Below, one piece after another: positions 1 to 8,452 of a stretch of DNA of 64,000 nt (the stretch's first letter is position 1; each line of letters starts with the position of its first letter). The stretch is from contig JAKJJU010000001.1 in assembly GCA_021713295.1 (NCBI GenBank), positions 124,001 to 188,000 on the forward strand, read 5' to 3'. The DNA is from Thiotrichales bacterium 19S3-11 (GTDB taxonomy: Bacteria; Pseudomonadota; Gammaproteobacteria; Francisellales; Francisellaceae). Both the position numbers and the translations under genes were made by a program. The notes beneath the pieces were generated by a model, which worked only from the letters and a program-made list of their open reading frames with translations, was not told the origin of the DNA and did not search any database.

Positions 1-2906
1 TATACCCAAAGCAAACTGGAACTGTCACACTTTCTAATACAGGCTCAAAAGATATTACTGATTTTAGCTTAACCATCCCTGAAGAATTTAATGCTTACAT
101 AACAAGTAATACTTGCGCAAGCACAACCACACTTCTAGTTAATAAGCAGTGTAACTTTTCCTATGATACCGCTAGTGCAAAAAGTAATTTTACTGGCAAT
201 ATCACCGCATCAGGTAACAGCAATAGTGTTGATAACACGCCATTAAAATTACCTGTTAACTTAGCAACATCAGGCCATTTTACATTTAGCCCGCAACAAT
301 TAACCTTATATCCCAACCAGACAGGCACAGTAACGTTAAGTAACACTGGTGGAGAGGATATAGAAAGCTTTAAATTAACTATTCCAGAAGAACTATCAGG
401 ATATATTTCAGATAATAGCTGCACTGCAACAACACTTGACTCAAACACTCACTGTTCATTTAACTATGATACAAATGGTGCTAAATCTAAATACAGCGGT
501 AATATTACTGCTTCAGGGGATAGTAACACAGTTGATAACACGCCTTTAAATTTAGCAGTTGAATTAAATAAAGAAGGTCATTTTAGCTTTTCGCCGGATA
601 AATTGAATTTATTTCCTTACCAAACCGGAACAGTTACACTAAAAAACACAGGTGAAGAAACCATTAGTGACTTTAAGCTAACCATACCTGAAGCATTTAC
701 TCAATATATCCAGAGCAATACCTGCCAAGACATTACAAGTTTAGCTAAAAATACTAGCTGCAGTATCGACTATGACACATCTGAGGCGACAGAAAGTTAT
801 ACGGGCTATATTACAGCAACTGGTAATACACAGAATGTTGATAATACACCAGAAACATTACCGATTCACCTAGCTAAGTTGGGACATTTTGTATTTTCAG
901 AGACTGAGCTTAATCTATACCCCAATGAATCTGGAACGGTGGTCGTTTCAAATTCAGGCGAAGAAACAATTACATCCTTTAAGCTTGCCATACCTTCAGA
1001 ATTCCAGCAATACATCACTGAAAATGATTGTGCGGATATTAATACTATTTCGGTTAATGACAGCTGTTCATTTAAATATAACACTACAGGTGCAACAAGT
1101 GATTTTAACGGTAATATTAGTGTATCAGGTGACAGTAAAACCGTTGATAATACACCTTTAAATTTACCTGTAACTCTTGCTAAATCTGGTCATTTTGTAT
1201 TTGATCCTAAACAACTGAATGCAACTAAAGGCCAGACAGGAGTCGTCACATTAACCAATACGGGAGAACAAACAATCACAGGTTTTCAGTTAGTCATCCC
1301 TGATAATTTATCAAGCTATATAACCAATAATGACTGTAATCAGTCACAAGAAGAATTAAAAGCAAAGGCGTCATGCTCATTTAAATATGATACAACAAAC
1401 TTAACAGAAACAATCAAAGATAATATCACTGCCAATGGCAATAGCAATACTGTGAATAATACTCCAACTACTTTAGAAACTAACTTCATTATCAAGGGTA
1501 ATTTTACTTTCTCTGAAAGTGCATTGGACATTACCAATGAAAGCTCAGGTACAGTAACACTCAAAAATGATGGTGGCTATACCATCACAGACTTTAAATT
1601 AACCATTCCTGATGGATTTAATCAATATATCACACAAAATACCTGTCAAGAAAAAAGCGAACTTAACGTAAATACTAGCTGTTATTTTGATTACAACACA
1701 ACTCAAGCAACAGAAGCATTTACAGGCACAATTACAGCAGAAGGTAATCCCCAGACTGTCGATAATACACCTGAGAGTTTGGCTGTTGATTTAAGTATTT
1801 TAGGTGACTTTGTTTTTAACCCAAGTAGTCTTAAACTAATCAACAATAATACCGGCAGTGTCATTTTAGAGAACAAAGGTGGTACAACAATTGATCAAGT
1901 TGATTTAAACATACCCAAAGACTTATTACCATTTATTACAAGTAATTCATGTCAGGGAATATCATCACTAAAAGCCAATGCAAGCTGTTCATTTTCTTAT
2001 GATACCACAGGCGCTAGCTCGACCTATCAAGGTAATATTGTCGCTACAGGTGATACATCTACCGTTGATAATTCGCCTCACAACTTACCTGTTAGCTTAA
2101 CCACTGGTGGACTTTTTATTTTTATTAAAGGAGATAACTCAAAAGCCAGTGAACCAACAAACGATGGTATTATTAATGAATCAACAACCTTTACCCTGAA
2201 AAATATCGGTGATACAACGATTACAGATTTTTCATTAAGCTTTAGTGATTCCCTTAGTCAATATGTAACTAAAAATAATTGCCAAACACTAAAGGAATTA
2301 AAGGCTAATCAAAGCTGTAGCATTACATTAACATCCAGCGGCAGTAAAGATAAGGAAACCGGTCAGATAACAGCCCAAGGTAACCCTGATGTAACTTTAA
2401 ATTCACCACATACACTTAATACGCGCTTTATAACCAATCTCTGTGATAGCGCCTATGACTTTGCAAAAGATAGAAGTACAAATAATTCTGCAAGTGCAAC
2501 CTGTTATGACTTTCATAAAAAACCACCTGATATTACCGCGATTTGTGGAAAGCAGTATTCTGGCTCTGAACATACCAGTGCTAGCTGTAGTGACATTGTT
2601 CATAATAATCAATATGGGCCATATGAACTGATTAATCATGATGGAAAACTACTAACAAACACACAGTGTAGCCGTAGCGTTGTTAACTTTGCACAAAAAG
2701 AGTCAACCTATAATCCAAGTCCAAAAACCTGTTATCATTACGACATTCCTCATGGCTATAGCAAATATCTAGGTGCTGAATGCAAAGATGACCATCACCA
2801 GTATAAATATAGCGAAACAAGTTGTTATGATATATTTAATCGAAATATGTCAGAAACGTTTAAATTAATTAATGATAATGGTGAATTAAACACAAAAGGC
2901 GATTAA
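1..2906 (+). CDS. Large secreted-type repeat protein, 3' part (5' end outside window)
   Basis: The reading frame is open from position 3 to the TAA at 2904-2906, so the gene begins before the window; the ATG at 603 is internal. The visible 967 residues are tandem Ig-like or ASH-like beta-sandwich units of about 101-102 residues. Each unit carries GHFxF, then TGTVTLxNTG, then an LTIP segment, a pair of cysteines and VDNTP. The paired cysteines suggest one disulfide per unit and therefore export. The C-terminal 155 residues are a different, cysteine-rich module made of two diverged copies. No membrane anchor or LPXTG-type signal is seen at the C-terminus. Function is not known; a surface or secreted adhesin-like or structural role is inference from the architecture. 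The repeats resemble the choice-of-anchor-D type domains of bacterial exoproteins. Confidence 0.85.
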   Translation, partial: YPKQTGTVTLSNTGSKDITDFSLTIPEEFNAYITSNTCASTTTLLVNKQCNFSYDTASAKSNFTGNITASGNSNSVDNTPLKLPVNLATSGHFTFSPQQLTLYPNQTGTVTLSNTGGEDIESFKLTIPEELSGYISDNSCTATTLDSNTHCSFNYDTNGAKSKYSGNITASGDSNTVDNTPLNLAVELNKEGHFSFSPDKLNLFPYQTGTVTLKNTGEETISDFKLTIPEAFTQYIQSNTCQDITSLAKNTSCSIDYDTSEATESYTGYITATGNTQNVDNTPETLPIHLAKLGHFVFSETELNLYPNESGTVVVSNSGEETITSFKLAIPSEFQQYITENDCADINTISVNDSCSFKYNTTGATSDFNGNISVSGDSKTVDNTPLNLPVTLAKSGHFVFDPKQLNATKGQTGVVTLTNTGEQTITGFQLVIPDNLSSYITNNDCNQSQEELKAKASCSFKYDTTNLTETIKDNITANGNSNTVNNTPTTLETNFIIKGNFTFSESALDITNESSGTVTLKNDGGYTITDFKLTIPDGFNQYITQNTCQEKSELNVNTSCYFDYNTTQATEAFTGTITAEGNPQTVDNTPESLAVDLSILGDFVFNPSSLKLINNNTGSVILENKGGTTIDQVDLNIPKDLLPFITSNSCQGISSLKANASCSFSYDTTGASSTYQGNIVATGDTSTVDNSPHNLPVSLTTGGLFIFIKGDNSKASEPTNDGIINESTTFTLKNIGDTTITDFSLSFSDSLSQYVTKNNCQTLKELKANQSCSITLTSSGSKDKETGQITAQGNPDVTLNSPHTLNTRFITNLCDSAYDFAKDRSTNNSASATCYDFHKKPPDITAICGKQYSGSEHTSASCSDIVHNNQYGPYELINHDGKLLTNTQCSRSVVNFAQKESTYNPSPKTCYHYDIPHGYSKYLGAECKDDHHQYKYSETSCYDIFNRNMSETFKLINDNGELNTKGD
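273..2432 (+). repeat. Seven tandem 303-309 bp coding repeats (about 101 residues each)
   Basis: Units begin with a GHF/GDF/GNF-type codon group at 273, 576, 882, 1188, 1497, 1803 and 2109. An incomplete unit precedes 273. Spacings are 303, 306, 306, 309, 306 and 306 bp. The units are diverged in DNA, so the array is old rather than a recent slippage product. The last unit (from 2109) has an insertion of about 16 residues after its first strand and lacks the VDNTP motif. Confidence 0.85.
2442..2903 (+). repeat. Duplicated cysteine-rich C-terminal module (two copies)
   Basis: Copy 1 spans 2442-2666 (75 residues) and copy 2 spans 2667-2903 (79 residues). Both share the order C, FA, ST, TCY, C, SCxDI, then LIN followed by G and L near the end. 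Each has four cysteines in the same order, consistent with two disulfides per copy. Confidence 0.7.
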
Positions 2907-2946
2907 TTCTACTCTAAATAACTCAGTCTATATAATCGGTCATCGG

Positions 2947-3387
2947 TTAAGATTTTAAGATAACAACATCTTTATCACTATGATTAATCACATAATCGGC
3001 AACAGAACCAAGACGAGCAATAACATTGTGATTATGGCCGTTTAAATAAATAGCATCGGCATTAATTTCTTTTGCTTTATCAATAATTTCAGCTTTCGGA
3101 CTATCTGAAATCTCCACAGACCAATCAACATTTTTAAGCTGAGTATCACAAAATATAGCCTTTAGTTGAGTTTCAGCTTTAGCCTGAAGTTTGCGCTCAA
3201 TATTTAACGTCGGATCTCCAGCCATAAAACGTACATTATAGCCATAGGCTGCAATCACTGTTTTAACAACATGATAAACATGCAGTTTTAGCTTTTGATC
3301 GCCAACCTGCGCTATTAATTTTTTTATTCTATCCCCTAACTGATCATCAATTTCAACAGCATATAAAATATTTTTATGGTTTAGCAT
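2947..3387 (-). CDS. Universal stress protein (UspA) family
   Basis: This is a single-domain Usp protein of about 146 residues. It begins with a hydrophobic first strand (NILYAVEID) and ends in a segment GHNHNVIARLGSVADYVI that aligns with the ATP-binding loop of the family. The canonical loop is Gly-2x-Gly-9x-Gly-Ser; here the second glycine is replaced, so ATP binding is uncertain. An in-frame ATG lies 6 bases upstream (3393), but it overlaps the Shine-Dalgarno AAAGGA. The ATG at 3387 has that site at normal spacing and is preferred. The gene is monocistronic, with a plausible promoter upstream. Cytoplasmic stress-related role is by family only. Confidence 0.8.
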   Translation of the reverse strand: MLNHKNILYAVEIDDQLGDRIKKLIAQVGDQKLKLHVYHVVKTVIAAYGYNVRFMAGDPTLNIERKLQAKAETQLKAIFCDTQLKNVDWSVEISDSPKAEIIDKAKEINADAIYLNGHNHNVIARLGSVADYVINHSDKDVVILKS

Positions 3388-3435
3388 ATACATCCTTTTT
3401 ACGTCGTAATCTATTACTGTTTTTAGCTAAAGTTA

Positions 3436-3464
3436 ATGCTACATTGATTTATTCATTAATACAA
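3436..3464 (-). promoter_or_regulatory. Candidate sigma-70 promoter for the Usp gene
   Basis: On the minus strand, TTGTAT (3459-3464) and TAGCAT (3436-3441) are separated by 17 bp. The -10 element ends about 48 bases before the ATG. The match is moderate in an AT-rich intergenic region. Confidence 0.35.
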
Positions 3465-3517
3465 GTTACCTTAAAAAGAACTTAAGTTGTTACCCATAAA
3501 TAGATTAACTTAGTTAT

Positions 3518-3793
3518 TCAACTAGATTCTCTATAATAAAAAATTTGGCAAATAATCACAAAAGAGCAAATAGCACCTAATGCATTGGGTATAATCAAAA
3601 AATAATCCAGTTTTGCAATCCCATATACAACCCAAACTGAAAAAGTTAAAAACAATAGAAGTATCAAACATAAAGATAGATTTTTGGTAGTCCTAAGACG
3701 GAAATTTTTTAGTATTTGAATGGGTAAGCCCAATGATGTATATAAAACAGTAATAATACAAGCAACTAAACCAATTATATTAATGACATTCAT
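3518..3793 (-). CDS. SemiSWEET family small sugar transporter
   Basis: The 91-residue protein has three predicted membrane helices (about residues 3-24, 40-60 and 65-85), the size and layout of bacterial SemiSWEETs, which dimerise to move sugars across the inner membrane. The helix 1 proline motif reads LGLPIQ where PQ is usual. The WVVYG segment in helix 2 and the asparagine of IIPNALG in helix 3 match positions of the family's sugar-binding Trp and Asn. A Shine-Dalgarno AGGA lies 9-10 bases before the ATG. It stands between the Usp gene and the LacI-ended operon with its own gap of 55 bases, so it may or may not be read with the operon. Substrate unknown. Confidence 0.8.
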   Translation of the reverse strand: MNVINIIGLVACIITVLYTSLGLPIQILKNFRLRTTKNLSLCLILLLFLTFSVWVVYGIAKLDYFLIIPNALGAICSFVIICQIFYYRESS

Positions 3794-3848
3794 GAAGAAA
3801 TATCCTTATCTTATTTGCTATAGATAACTACAACCATAAAACATGCTT

Positions 3849-4865
3849 TTAGATGAATTTTGTGCTTTGTCGAATCTCAAGTTTTGGTGGTAACAAAACC
3901 TTACGTTTTATTTTTGCTGGCGACTCAATTTCTGATAATAATAGCTCAGCAGCTGCCTCACCCATTTTCAAATGTGAAATTGAAATCGTCGTTAACGGTG
4001 GGTCCAATCTATCTGTTAACAAAGTATTATTATAACCGATGATAGAAAAGTCTTCTCTAATACGATGCCCGATAGCTTTCAATGTATCAATTGCTCCTAT
4101 TGCAATTAAATCATTAGCCGCAATAATGCCTAAAGGTTGTTGACTATGAAACAAAATAGCCTTGGCCGCTTTCTTACCAGAATCTATAGTAAACTCTTCA
4201 GCCTCAATAATTTGATAATCTAAATTTAGACGCATACAACTACTTTTAAACTGTTGTAAGCGAATTTTTCCTTGGGAAATGTTTTGAGGCCCTGCGATAT
4301 GAACCAAAGACTGATAACCCAATTTAAATAAATACTCAACCGCCAGGTTAATACCTAATGCGTCGTCATTTAATATTTGATGCACTAAATGACCGTCATT
4401 TATAGTACGATTGACAACAACCATCGGTATATTCTGCTTAGTACAATAGCTAATACTTTCATCTTCAAGAAATGCACTCGCCATGATAATGCCATCAACA
4501 CGTCGTGAGAGTAAGTTAAAAACTTCACTTGTTGCATTTTGCACATCATTATTTGAACAAACCGTCAGTAATACGTAGCCATTTTTTGATAAAACATCCT
4601 GTACTCCTTTTATAATCGAGGGAAATAAAGGATTAAGAAGATCTGGAACAACCATACCAATTGCTTGTGTTTTTTGCATACGTAAACTTGCTGCTGTCAG
4701 ATTGCTAATATATCCAAGCTTCTCAGCTGTTGCTTTAACTCGAAAGCTTACAGAATCACTAATTTTAACTTTTTGATTTGGATTTAATACACGCGAGACC
4801 GTTGATATACTAACACCAGAGGCTTCAGCAACTTCTCTAATACTAATAGGTTTCTTCATATTCAT
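3849..4865 (-). CDS. LacI/GalR-family transcriptional regulator of the catabolic operon
   Basis: The 338-residue protein has an N-terminal helix-turn-helix (ISIREVAEASGVSISTVSRVLN, about residues 6-27; hinge helix about 50-60), followed by a periplasmic-binding-protein-like sensor domain with the typical IGMVVPDLLNPLF start and DGIIMA, ANDLIAIG and STTIS-type motifs. It is the last gene of the operon: its ATG lies 23 bases inside the end of the aldehyde dehydrogenase gene, so translation is probably coupled. A perfect 14-bp LacI-type palindrome sits just downstream of the operon promoter at 11861-11874. Autoregulation by binding there is a strong inference. The inducer is unknown, probably a sugar-like or polyol-like compound or a phosphorylated intermediate. 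Confidence 0.88.
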   Translation of the reverse strand: MNMKKPISIREVAEASGVSISTVSRVLNPNQKVKISDSVSFRVKATAEKLGYISNLTAASLRMQKTQAIGMVVPDLLNPLFPSIIKGVQDVLSKNGYVLLTVCSNNDVQNATSEVFNLLSRRVDGIIMASAFLEDESISYCTKQNIPMVVVNRTINDGHLVHQILNDDALGINLAVEYLFKLGYQSLVHIAGPQNISQGKIRLQQFKSSCMRLNLDYQIIEAEEFTIDSGKKAAKAILFHSQQPLGIIAANDLIAIGAIDTLKAIGHRIREDFSIIGYNNTLLTDRLDPPLTTISISHLKMGEAAAELLLSEIESPAKIKRKVLLPPKLEIRQSTKFI

Positions 4866-6321
4866 ATACCGAATGATTGTAAGTAATTAATTTCATTTCT
4901 GTCATTTCTTCTATGGCATTTTGTATGCCTTCACGTCCAAAACCTGAGTCTTTAACTCCACCATAAGGCATATGATCAATTCTAAATGTAGAGACATCAT
5001 TTATATTAATACCACCTACTTCTAACATAGAAACTGCCAAATGAATTTTTGCCAAGTTCTCAGTGAAAACTCCAGCTTGCAAGCCATAAGCAGACTGATT
5101 AACTCTAAATAATGCTTCATCAAAATGCTCATAAGGTGAAATTACAATGACAGGAGCAAATAACTCAGTAGAAGAAATATCGAGTGATTCATCATTATTT
5201 TCGATTACTGTTGGTGCAATAACAAGTCCCTCTGACTTACCACCAACTAATAACGTTGCTTTGCTATTAATGGCGTCATTAATTATTTTAATCACGTTAT
5301 CATGTGCTGCTTGATTAATGACAGGGCCAACAATGACATTCTCATCCCATGGATTTCCATAAGGAATTTTCTCAACCAGTCTCACAAGTTTCTCTCTAGC
5401 TTTTTTATAAATACTCTGATGAATATAAACACGCTGAACAGAAATACACGTTTGCCCTGCATTTAAAAAGCCCCCCCAAACGATTCGCTTAAGTGCATAA
5501 TCTATGTTTGCATCAGCCTCAATAATATTGCCAGCATTACCACCTAATTCAAGTGTTAGCGGTTTTTTGCCAGCTTGTTGTTTTAACTGCCAGCCAACCT
5601 TAGGACTACCTGTAAAGGTTAATAATTTAATTCTTTTATCACTCACCAATAAACTTGCATCCTCCACTTGACATGGAACAATAGCAATCGCATTTTTAGG
5701 CCAACCTGCCTCTAGAATAAGTTTGCCTAGTCTAATTGCCGTCATTGCCGTTTGTGTTGCTGGTTTAATAATAATTGAATTGCCACTAGCCATTGCCGGT
5801 GCAATTTTGTGAACAACCAAATTAAGTGGAAAATTAAATGGTGTAATACCTGCAATAACACCTCTAGGTACCCTTATTTTATGTGCTTGACGCTTATCAT
5901 TGCCTTTAAGCCAATCAAGATTGATAATTTCACCACCTATTCTACGTGATTCTTCTGCAGCAACTTCAAAACAAAAGATAGCGCGATCAACTTCTGCATA
6001 GGCTGCACTAATTGGCTTAGCACTTTCTGTCGTGATACCTTCTGCTAATATTTTTCTATCTCGCTTAATTAATGCTGCTACTTTCTGCAAAATATCATAA
6101 CGCTTATAACATGGCATAGACTTAACTTGATAAAACCCATCTGCAGTTATAGAAATTGCTTTATCTACTTGTTCTTTATCTGCTAGGTATAAATCAGCAA
6201 AATGTTGATTATCATAAGGACTTTTTAATGAAATCACATCTCCATTAAGGATGATTTCACCCCCAATAACAGCTCCAATACTCTCTTGTGATATTACATC
6301 ATCACCTACTAACTTTGTCAT
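4843..6321 (-). CDS. NAD(P)-dependent aldehyde dehydrogenase
   Basis: This is a full-length 492-residue ALDH superfamily enzyme, oxidising an aldehyde to the acid. Visible landmarks are PFNFPLN near 161, the FTGS cofactor-loop motif near 236, catalytic Glu258 in LELGG and catalytic Cys292 in GQTC. It follows the E2-like gene after 24 bases with a GGGGAAG ribosome site. In acetoin-type dehydrogenase chemistry an aldehyde is released when the TPP enzyme cleaves its substrate. An ALDH in the same operon would dispose of that aldehyde; this is inference. Sequence alone does not fix the substrate (lactaldehyde, semialdehyde and glyceraldehyde-phosphate types look similar at this level). Confidence 0.87.
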   Translation of the reverse strand: MTKLVGDDVISQESIGAVIGGEIILNGDVISLKSPYDNQHFADLYLADKEQVDKAISITADGFYQVKSMPCYKRYDILQKVAALIKRDRKILAEGITTESAKPISAAYAEVDRAIFCFEVAAEESRRIGGEIINLDWLKGNDKRQAHKIRVPRGVIAGITPFNFPLNLVVHKIAPAMASGNSIIIKPATQTAMTAIRLGKLILEAGWPKNAIAIVPCQVEDASLLVSDKRIKLLTFTGSPKVGWQLKQQAGKKPLTLELGGNAGNIIEADANIDYALKRIVWGGFLNAGQTCISVQRVYIHQSIYKKAREKLVRLVEKIPYGNPWDENVIVGPVINQAAHDNVIKIINDAINSKATLLVGGKSEGLVIAPTVIENNDESLDISSTELFAPVIVISPYEHFDEALFRVNQSAYGLQAGVFTENLAKIHLAVSMLEVGGININDVSTFRIDHMPYGGVKDSGFGREGIQNAIEEMTEMKLITYNHSVYEYEETY

Positions 6322-6345
6322 GACTTCCCCTTATAATTATGATGA

Positions 6346-7425
6346 TTAACTTAAATAAAATAATGGCTCTTCAATAGCCTGTTTGAGTGTTTTTGAGAAT
6401 TGAGCAACCGTTTTAAATTGATCATAATAAAACCCTAAAAGATCAATGCGCAACTTAGCATCATAGATATTGGCAATAAATGTTGGTCTATTTACATTGA
6501 ATAACTGTATTTGATTGAAATCAGAATCTGCAAAATAGATAACATGAAACTGACATACTTGCTCCTTTATCTGCTCAAACTGACATGATTTTAACTGTGA
6601 AAAACTAACGTAATCTGGATCAGTGAAAAAATTAGAATGAAGCGTATCACCTGCCCAATAGTCAGCTTTTATATGAATCTTAGTATCATTCGTCATTAAC
6701 TGAAATTTTCTAATATTTGCACTAATAAGTGCCGTTAGTATAGCCGCTGCATTTTGTGTTGCGCCTTCCTTTTGCGATAACCAATCGATACATGATTTAA
6801 ATTCAGATGCATTAACCTCTATCGTTGCCTTTATCGTATAATCGTCATGTATTTCTTTAACTTTATCAGATAAAGTCACATGGTTTTTATATGCTAGAAC
6901 ATCTGCCACATGGATAATATCCTTATTGCTATACTGCTTAATAGCCGAAAGCTTTAAGTGCTCTTTAACTGCTAAACCCTTAGCTTTAGCTGATGAAAGA
7001 ATTTTTGTATTAGCATCCTTTTTTAGGCCTATCACATTTTTTTCCAGCTGATTATGCCTGTTATCATCAATTTTTTTCGTTAACGTCTGTATCGCATCTG
7101 TATGTTTAACTAGCTTAACTTTTTGAGCATCGCCTCCCTTTGGCTCTACTTGCGCATTAAGTCGATTGTTCATAGATTGTGCCTCTATGCTATTAGAGAT
7201 ATAGCCAACGATACTACCAATCGGTACCGGATTACCTTCATCGCATACTATTTCAGATAAATACCCTTGATGTTTTGCTTCAATTTCCATTAAGGCTTTA
7301 TCCGTTTCAATCTCCATAATAATATCGCCAGTTTCAACTTTATCACCTTCTTTTTTATGCCACTGTGCAATAACGCCATGATCTTGGTTCATACCTAATG
7401 CAGGCATAATGATCTCATGATGCAT
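6346..7425 (-). CDS. Lipoyl-domain E2-like protein with degenerate acyltransferase domain
   Basis: Residues 1-78 form a clear lipoyl domain with the modification site Lys43 in ETDKALMEIE. A linker follows, then a short peripheral-subunit (E3-binding) like segment near residues 145-175. The remaining roughly 170 residues align loosely with the 2-oxoacid dehydrogenase E2 catalytic fold but are shorter than the usual 230 or so. At the C-terminus, where E2 enzymes have HxxxDG, this protein has FYYDQFK, so the catalytic His and Asp are absent. It starts 11 bases inside the end of the E1 beta gene and has a GGGAGAG ribosome site. It probably carries reaction intermediates for E1, but normal acyl transfer to CoA by this domain is doubtful. 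No E3 gene lies in the operon. Confidence 0.78.
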   Translation of the reverse strand: MHHEIIMPALGMNQDHGVIAQWHKKEGDKVETGDIIMEIETDKALMEIEAKHQGYLSEIVCDEGNPVPIGSIVGYISNSIEAQSMNNRLNAQVEPKGGDAQKVKLVKHTDAIQTLTKKIDDNRHNQLEKNVIGLKKDANTKILSSAKAKGLAVKEHLKLSAIKQYSNKDIIHVADVLAYKNHVTLSDKVKEIHDDYTIKATIEVNASEFKSCIDWLSQKEGATQNAAAILTALISANIRKFQLMTNDTKIHIKADYWAGDTLHSNFFTDPDYVSFSQLKSCQFEQIKEQVCQFHVIYFADSDFNQIQLFNVNRPTFIANIYDAKLRIDLLGFYYDQFKTVAQFSKTLKQAIEEPLFYLS

Positions 7426-8413
7426 AAACTGACTCTCCCAATGAAATTAACTCTAGGGCTTTTGTAACAACTTTCGTCACATCTGGTATTGTTAAATCCT
7501 CTAAATTGGGGGAAAAAGGCACAGGCACATCGTAAGCGCCAATTCTCGCTGGTGGTGAATCTAAGTAATAAAATGCCTTCTCAGCAATACGACTAGCTAT
7601 TTCAGCGGTAATACCATAATTTTGGTGCCCTTCATCAATAATTATCACACGAGATGTTTTTTCTATTGAAGAGAGTATTGTTTTTTCATCTAAAGGGACT
7701 AAGGTTCTAAGGTCAATGACTTCTGCTAGCACTCCCTGTTGCAATAAACGCTCTCTTGCAGATAATGCTACTTGTACCATTGAGCTGGTTGCGATTAATG
7801 TAATATCTGTACCTACTTCAACAACATTGGCTTTGCCAAACTCAATCAGATACTCTTCAGATGGTACAAAGCCTTTCATCTGGTAGGATAATTTATCTTC
7901 AAAAATTACGACAGGATTATCATCTCTGATTGATGCTTTAAGTAATCCTTTGACGTCATAAGGTGTTGAAGGGATAGCTACTTTTATTCCTGGAATATGT
8001 GAAACCAATGTATGAAGGCTTTGGCTGTGCTGAGCAGCAGAACGTCTACTTGCTCCAAGATTTGTTCTAATAACCATAGGCACTTTTAGTTTTCCACCCG
8101 ACATATAATGTTGTTTGGCCGCCTGATTACATAGCTGATCCATGATTAAATACAAAAAGTCTCCAAACATAATATCTACAATTGGTCTTGTTCCTGTCAT
8201 TGCCGCACCTACAGCCATACCAACAAATCCAGCTTCAGAAATTGGTGTATCAATGATACGTTGCGTACCAAATTCTTCAACTAATCCAGATAACACTTTA
8301 AATGGTGTGCCTGCTTCAGCTACATCTTCTCCCATTAGAAAAACACATTGATCACGTCTCATTTCTTCAGCAATTGCTTCGTTAACTGCTTGAGCCCATG
8401 TAATCTCTCTCAT
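7415..8413 (-). CDS. TPP-dependent dehydrogenase E1 component, beta subunit (acetoin dehydrogenase AcoB-like)
   Basis: This 332-residue protein is the beta half of an alpha2beta2 E1 enzyme. It shows the family signatures GEDVAEAGTPFKV near the N-terminus, DTPISEAGFVGMAVGAA, and the C-terminal transketolase domain with IDLRTLVPLD and DEGHQNYG. It is close to typical length for AcoB/PdhB proteins. An ATG at 8413 has GGAG 5 bases upstream; the in-frame GTG at 8419 overlaps that site and is rejected. It follows E1 alpha after about 40 bases and overlaps the E2-like gene. With E1 alpha it should decarboxylate or cleave an alpha-keto or acyloin substrate; acetoin-like cleavage is favoured by similarity but is not proven. 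Confidence 0.88.
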   Translation of the reverse strand: MREITWAQAVNEAIAEEMRRDQCVFLMGEDVAEAGTPFKVLSGLVEEFGTQRIIDTPISEAGFVGMAVGAAMTGTRPIVDIMFGDFLYLIMDQLCNQAAKQHYMSGGKLKVPMVIRTNLGASRRSAAQHSQSLHTLVSHIPGIKVAIPSTPYDVKGLLKASIRDDNPVVIFEDKLSYQMKGFVPSEEYLIEFGKANVVEVGTDITLIATSSMVQVALSARERLLQQGVLAEVIDLRTLVPLDEKTILSSIEKTSRVIIIDEGHQNYGITAEIASRIAEKAFYYLDSPPARIGAYDVPVPFSPNLEDLTIPDVTKVVTKALELISLGESVYAS

Positions 8414-8452
8414 TTTCACTCCGTATTTATAGTTTTGAAATAATTATTCAAC

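Noticed and set aside
603-2906. Start of the repeat protein at the ATG at 603
   Set aside because: The same frame is open without interruption to the window edge and codes for further repeat units, so this ATG is internal.
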